Below are positions 7,000 to 8,007 of a stretch of 8,007 bases of DNA, piece after piece. How positions within the stretch are numbered: position 1 is the stretch's first letter; the number at the start of each line of letters is the position of its first letter. This stretch comes from an uncultured Opitutia bacterium. Lineage in GTDB: Bacteria > Verrucomicrobiota > Verrucomicrobiia > Opitutales > UBA953. Location: positions 1 to 8,007 of the forward strand of contig CAIMFE010000170.1 of assembly GCA_903840235.1 (NCBI GenBank). The letters are read 5' to 3'. The notes under the pieces were generated by a model, which saw only the letters and a program-made list of their open reading frames with translations, was not told where the DNA came from and did no database searches. The position numbers and the translations under genes are program-made.

Positions 7000-7596
7000 A
7001 TGCGCGTCGCCAAAGAAACTGTTGTTAGCATTGAATACACTTTAAAAGATGATCGCGGAAATATCCTCGATACGTCGGTCGGCCAAGCGCCGATGGAGTA
7101 CTTGCACGGTGCGAGTAATATCATCCCCGGACTCGAACAAGCGGTTGAAGGTTTAGTCGCGGGTGATTTTAAAGCTGTGTCCGTCCCGCCCGCCTTAGGC
7201 TACGGCGAATACAGCGAAAAATTAATTCAACGCGTGCCGCTTGATCGCTTTGGCGAAAATAAAGTTGAAATCGGAATGCGCTTTCACGCAGAAACCAATT
7301 TAGGAATGCGCGTCTTGGTGATTCGTCATGTTGACGACAAAGAAGCCGTGCTCGACGGAAATCACGAGCTCGCCGGCAAGACGCTTCACTTTGATGTAAA
7401 AGTCGTCAGCGTGCGCGCGGCAGAACTCAGCGAACTCGCCCACGGACATCCCCACCAATCAGGCGGTTGCTGTGGTGGCAGTGGTAGTGGCGGCGGATGT
7501 TGCTCAAGTGAGTCCGAAGGTTCCTGCGACACCTCTGAAAAATCATCCGATGAAAAAGGCGGATGTGGTCAAGGTGGTTGTGGCTGCAGTCACTAA
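7000..7596 (+). CDS. slyD: SlyD-type FKBP peptidyl-prolyl cis-trans isomerase with Cys-rich metal-binding tail
   Basis: This is a cytoplasmic prolyl isomerase and chaperone; in E. coli SlyD also binds nickel and assists hydrogenase maturation. The 198 residues resemble E. coli SlyD along their length. The FKBP part shows VAKETVVSIEYTL (3-15), EYLHG (33-37), IIPGLEQAVEGL (41-52) and ALGYGEY (65-71). The insert-in-flap chaperone domain (about 71-120) has EKLIQRVP and GMRFHAET. DGNHELAGKTLHFDVKV (119-135) closes the fold; E. coli has NHMLAG there. The tail after AHGHPH (147-152) is Gly/Ser-rich with eight Cys (157, 158, 167, 168, 176, 189, 194, 196) and ends GCGCSH. It has far fewer His than the E. 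coli tail, so metal preference may differ (inference). Start at ATG 7000, with no Shine-Dalgarno sequence. The stop overlaps the stop of the convergent OsmC-family gene. No hydrogenase or urease gene is in the window. Confidence 0.94.
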   Translation: MRVAKETVVSIEYTLKDDRGNILDTSVGQAPMEYLHGASNIIPGLEQAVEGLVAGDFKAVSVPPALGYGEYSEKLIQRVPLDRFGENKVEIGMRFHAETNLGMRVLVIRHVDDKEAVLDGNHELAGKTLHFDVKVVSVRAAELSELAHGHPHQSGGCCGGSGSGGGCCSSESEGSCDTSEKSSDEKGGCGQGGCGCSH

Positions 7597-8003
7597 GCCC
7601 AAATCCACTGAAGATTAATTACCGTATCGTCGCGGAAGGATTGTTTTACCGGACAAGCTTCGGCTGCGCGGATTAAACGTGGACGGAGTTCTTCGGGGAT
7701 TCCTGCGGGCATCATGATTTTGACATCCAACTGAGCTATCCGACGTGGCGGAGTCTTAGTCATATGCTTTTCGATTTCTACTTTTAATCCGGTGAGATCG
7801 AGTGGAATCGATTTAGCCTGAATTCCAATAATAGTAATCATACAGGTGGCCACGGATGCGGCGGCGAGATCAGTCGGCGAAAACGATCGTCCTTGTCCCT
7901 GATTGTCTACGGGTGCGTCGGTGATAATTTCTGCCCCCGACGTGGAATGGACAGCGCGTACTCTTAAGTCGCCCAAATACTCGCACGAAATTTTAATACT
8001 CAT
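7593..8003 (-). CDS. OsmC family protein (Ohr/OsmC-like thiol peroxidase fold)
   Basis: OsmC/Ohr proteins are small cytoplasmic dimers that reduce organic hydroperoxides through two cysteines, although many members have no tested activity. The 136 residues are full length for the short OsmC group. Key features are RSFSPTDLAAASVATCMITIIG (39-60), with the first conserved Cys54 in the central helix, and AAEACPVKQSF (113-123) with the second, Cys117. The pattern SPTDL..A...TCM and ACPVKQS places it in the YhfA-like/general OsmC group rather than Ohr proper. Start at ATG 8003-8001; only four bases precede it in the window, so its promoter is not visible. It converges on slyD, with a four-base 3' overlap (7593-7596) where TAG on this strand and TAA of slyD interlock. 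The pairing with a thiol-rich SlyD is suggestive of redox themes, but a convergent arrangement gives no operon evidence. Confidence 0.9.
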   Translation of the reverse strand: MSIKISCEYLGDLRVRAVHSTSGAEIITDAPVDNQGQGRSFSPTDLAAASVATCMITIIGIQAKSIPLDLTGLKVEIEKHMTKTPPRRIAQLDVKIMMPAGIPEELRPRLIRAAEACPVKQSFRDDTVINLQWIWA

Positions 8004-8007
8004 AAAA

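Overview
The window is a compact, ordinary-looking piece of a Gram-negative bacterial chromosome of middling GC content. A type II secretion (or type IV pilus-like) operon, with a secretin that needs an outer membrane, shows the Gram-negative character. None of the starts has a clear Shine-Dalgarno sequence, and the mix of genes would suit a Verrucomicrobiota/PVC-type bacterium. That taxonomic guess is weak and comes from general impression, not from a marker gene.

Left half, minus strand (4844 down to 1): a tightly packed operon in the order gspD (outer-membrane secretin), gspE (assembly ATPase), gspF (inner-membrane platform protein). The gaps are 3 and 2 bases, so the genes are probably co-transcribed and translationally coupled. 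gspF runs off the left edge and lacks only its last few tens of codons. Together the three encode the export pore, the motor and the motor's membrane anchor of one machine. The pseudopilins would be expected beyond the left edge. The gene normally in front of gspD, gspC, is not present.

Middle (4845-5025): a divergent intergenic region. It holds an extended -10 promoter candidate facing gspD, sitting inside the loop of an interrupted inverted repeat. This is the best regulatory candidate in the window.

Right half, plus strand: a 176-residue tryptophan-rich protein that I do not recognise (5026-5556), then rmuC (5614-6933), then a SlyD-type FKBP prolyl isomerase with a cysteine-rich metal-binding tail (7000-7596). 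A short hairpin and an 11-bp-period direct repeat lie between the unknown gene and rmuC. A perfect 8-bp-arm palindrome lies just before slyD. At the right edge an OsmC-family thiol peroxidase-like gene (8003-7593, minus strand) converges on slyD, and their stop codons overlap.

No gene-free stretch reaches 300 bases. I see no tRNA, rRNA, CRISPR array, insertion sequence, phage gene or attachment site. I did not find a convincing new multi-gene system. The points most worth a second look are the unknown Trp-rich protein beside the secretion operon, the dyad around the gspD promoter, the slyD-proximal palindrome and the unusual SlyD tail.
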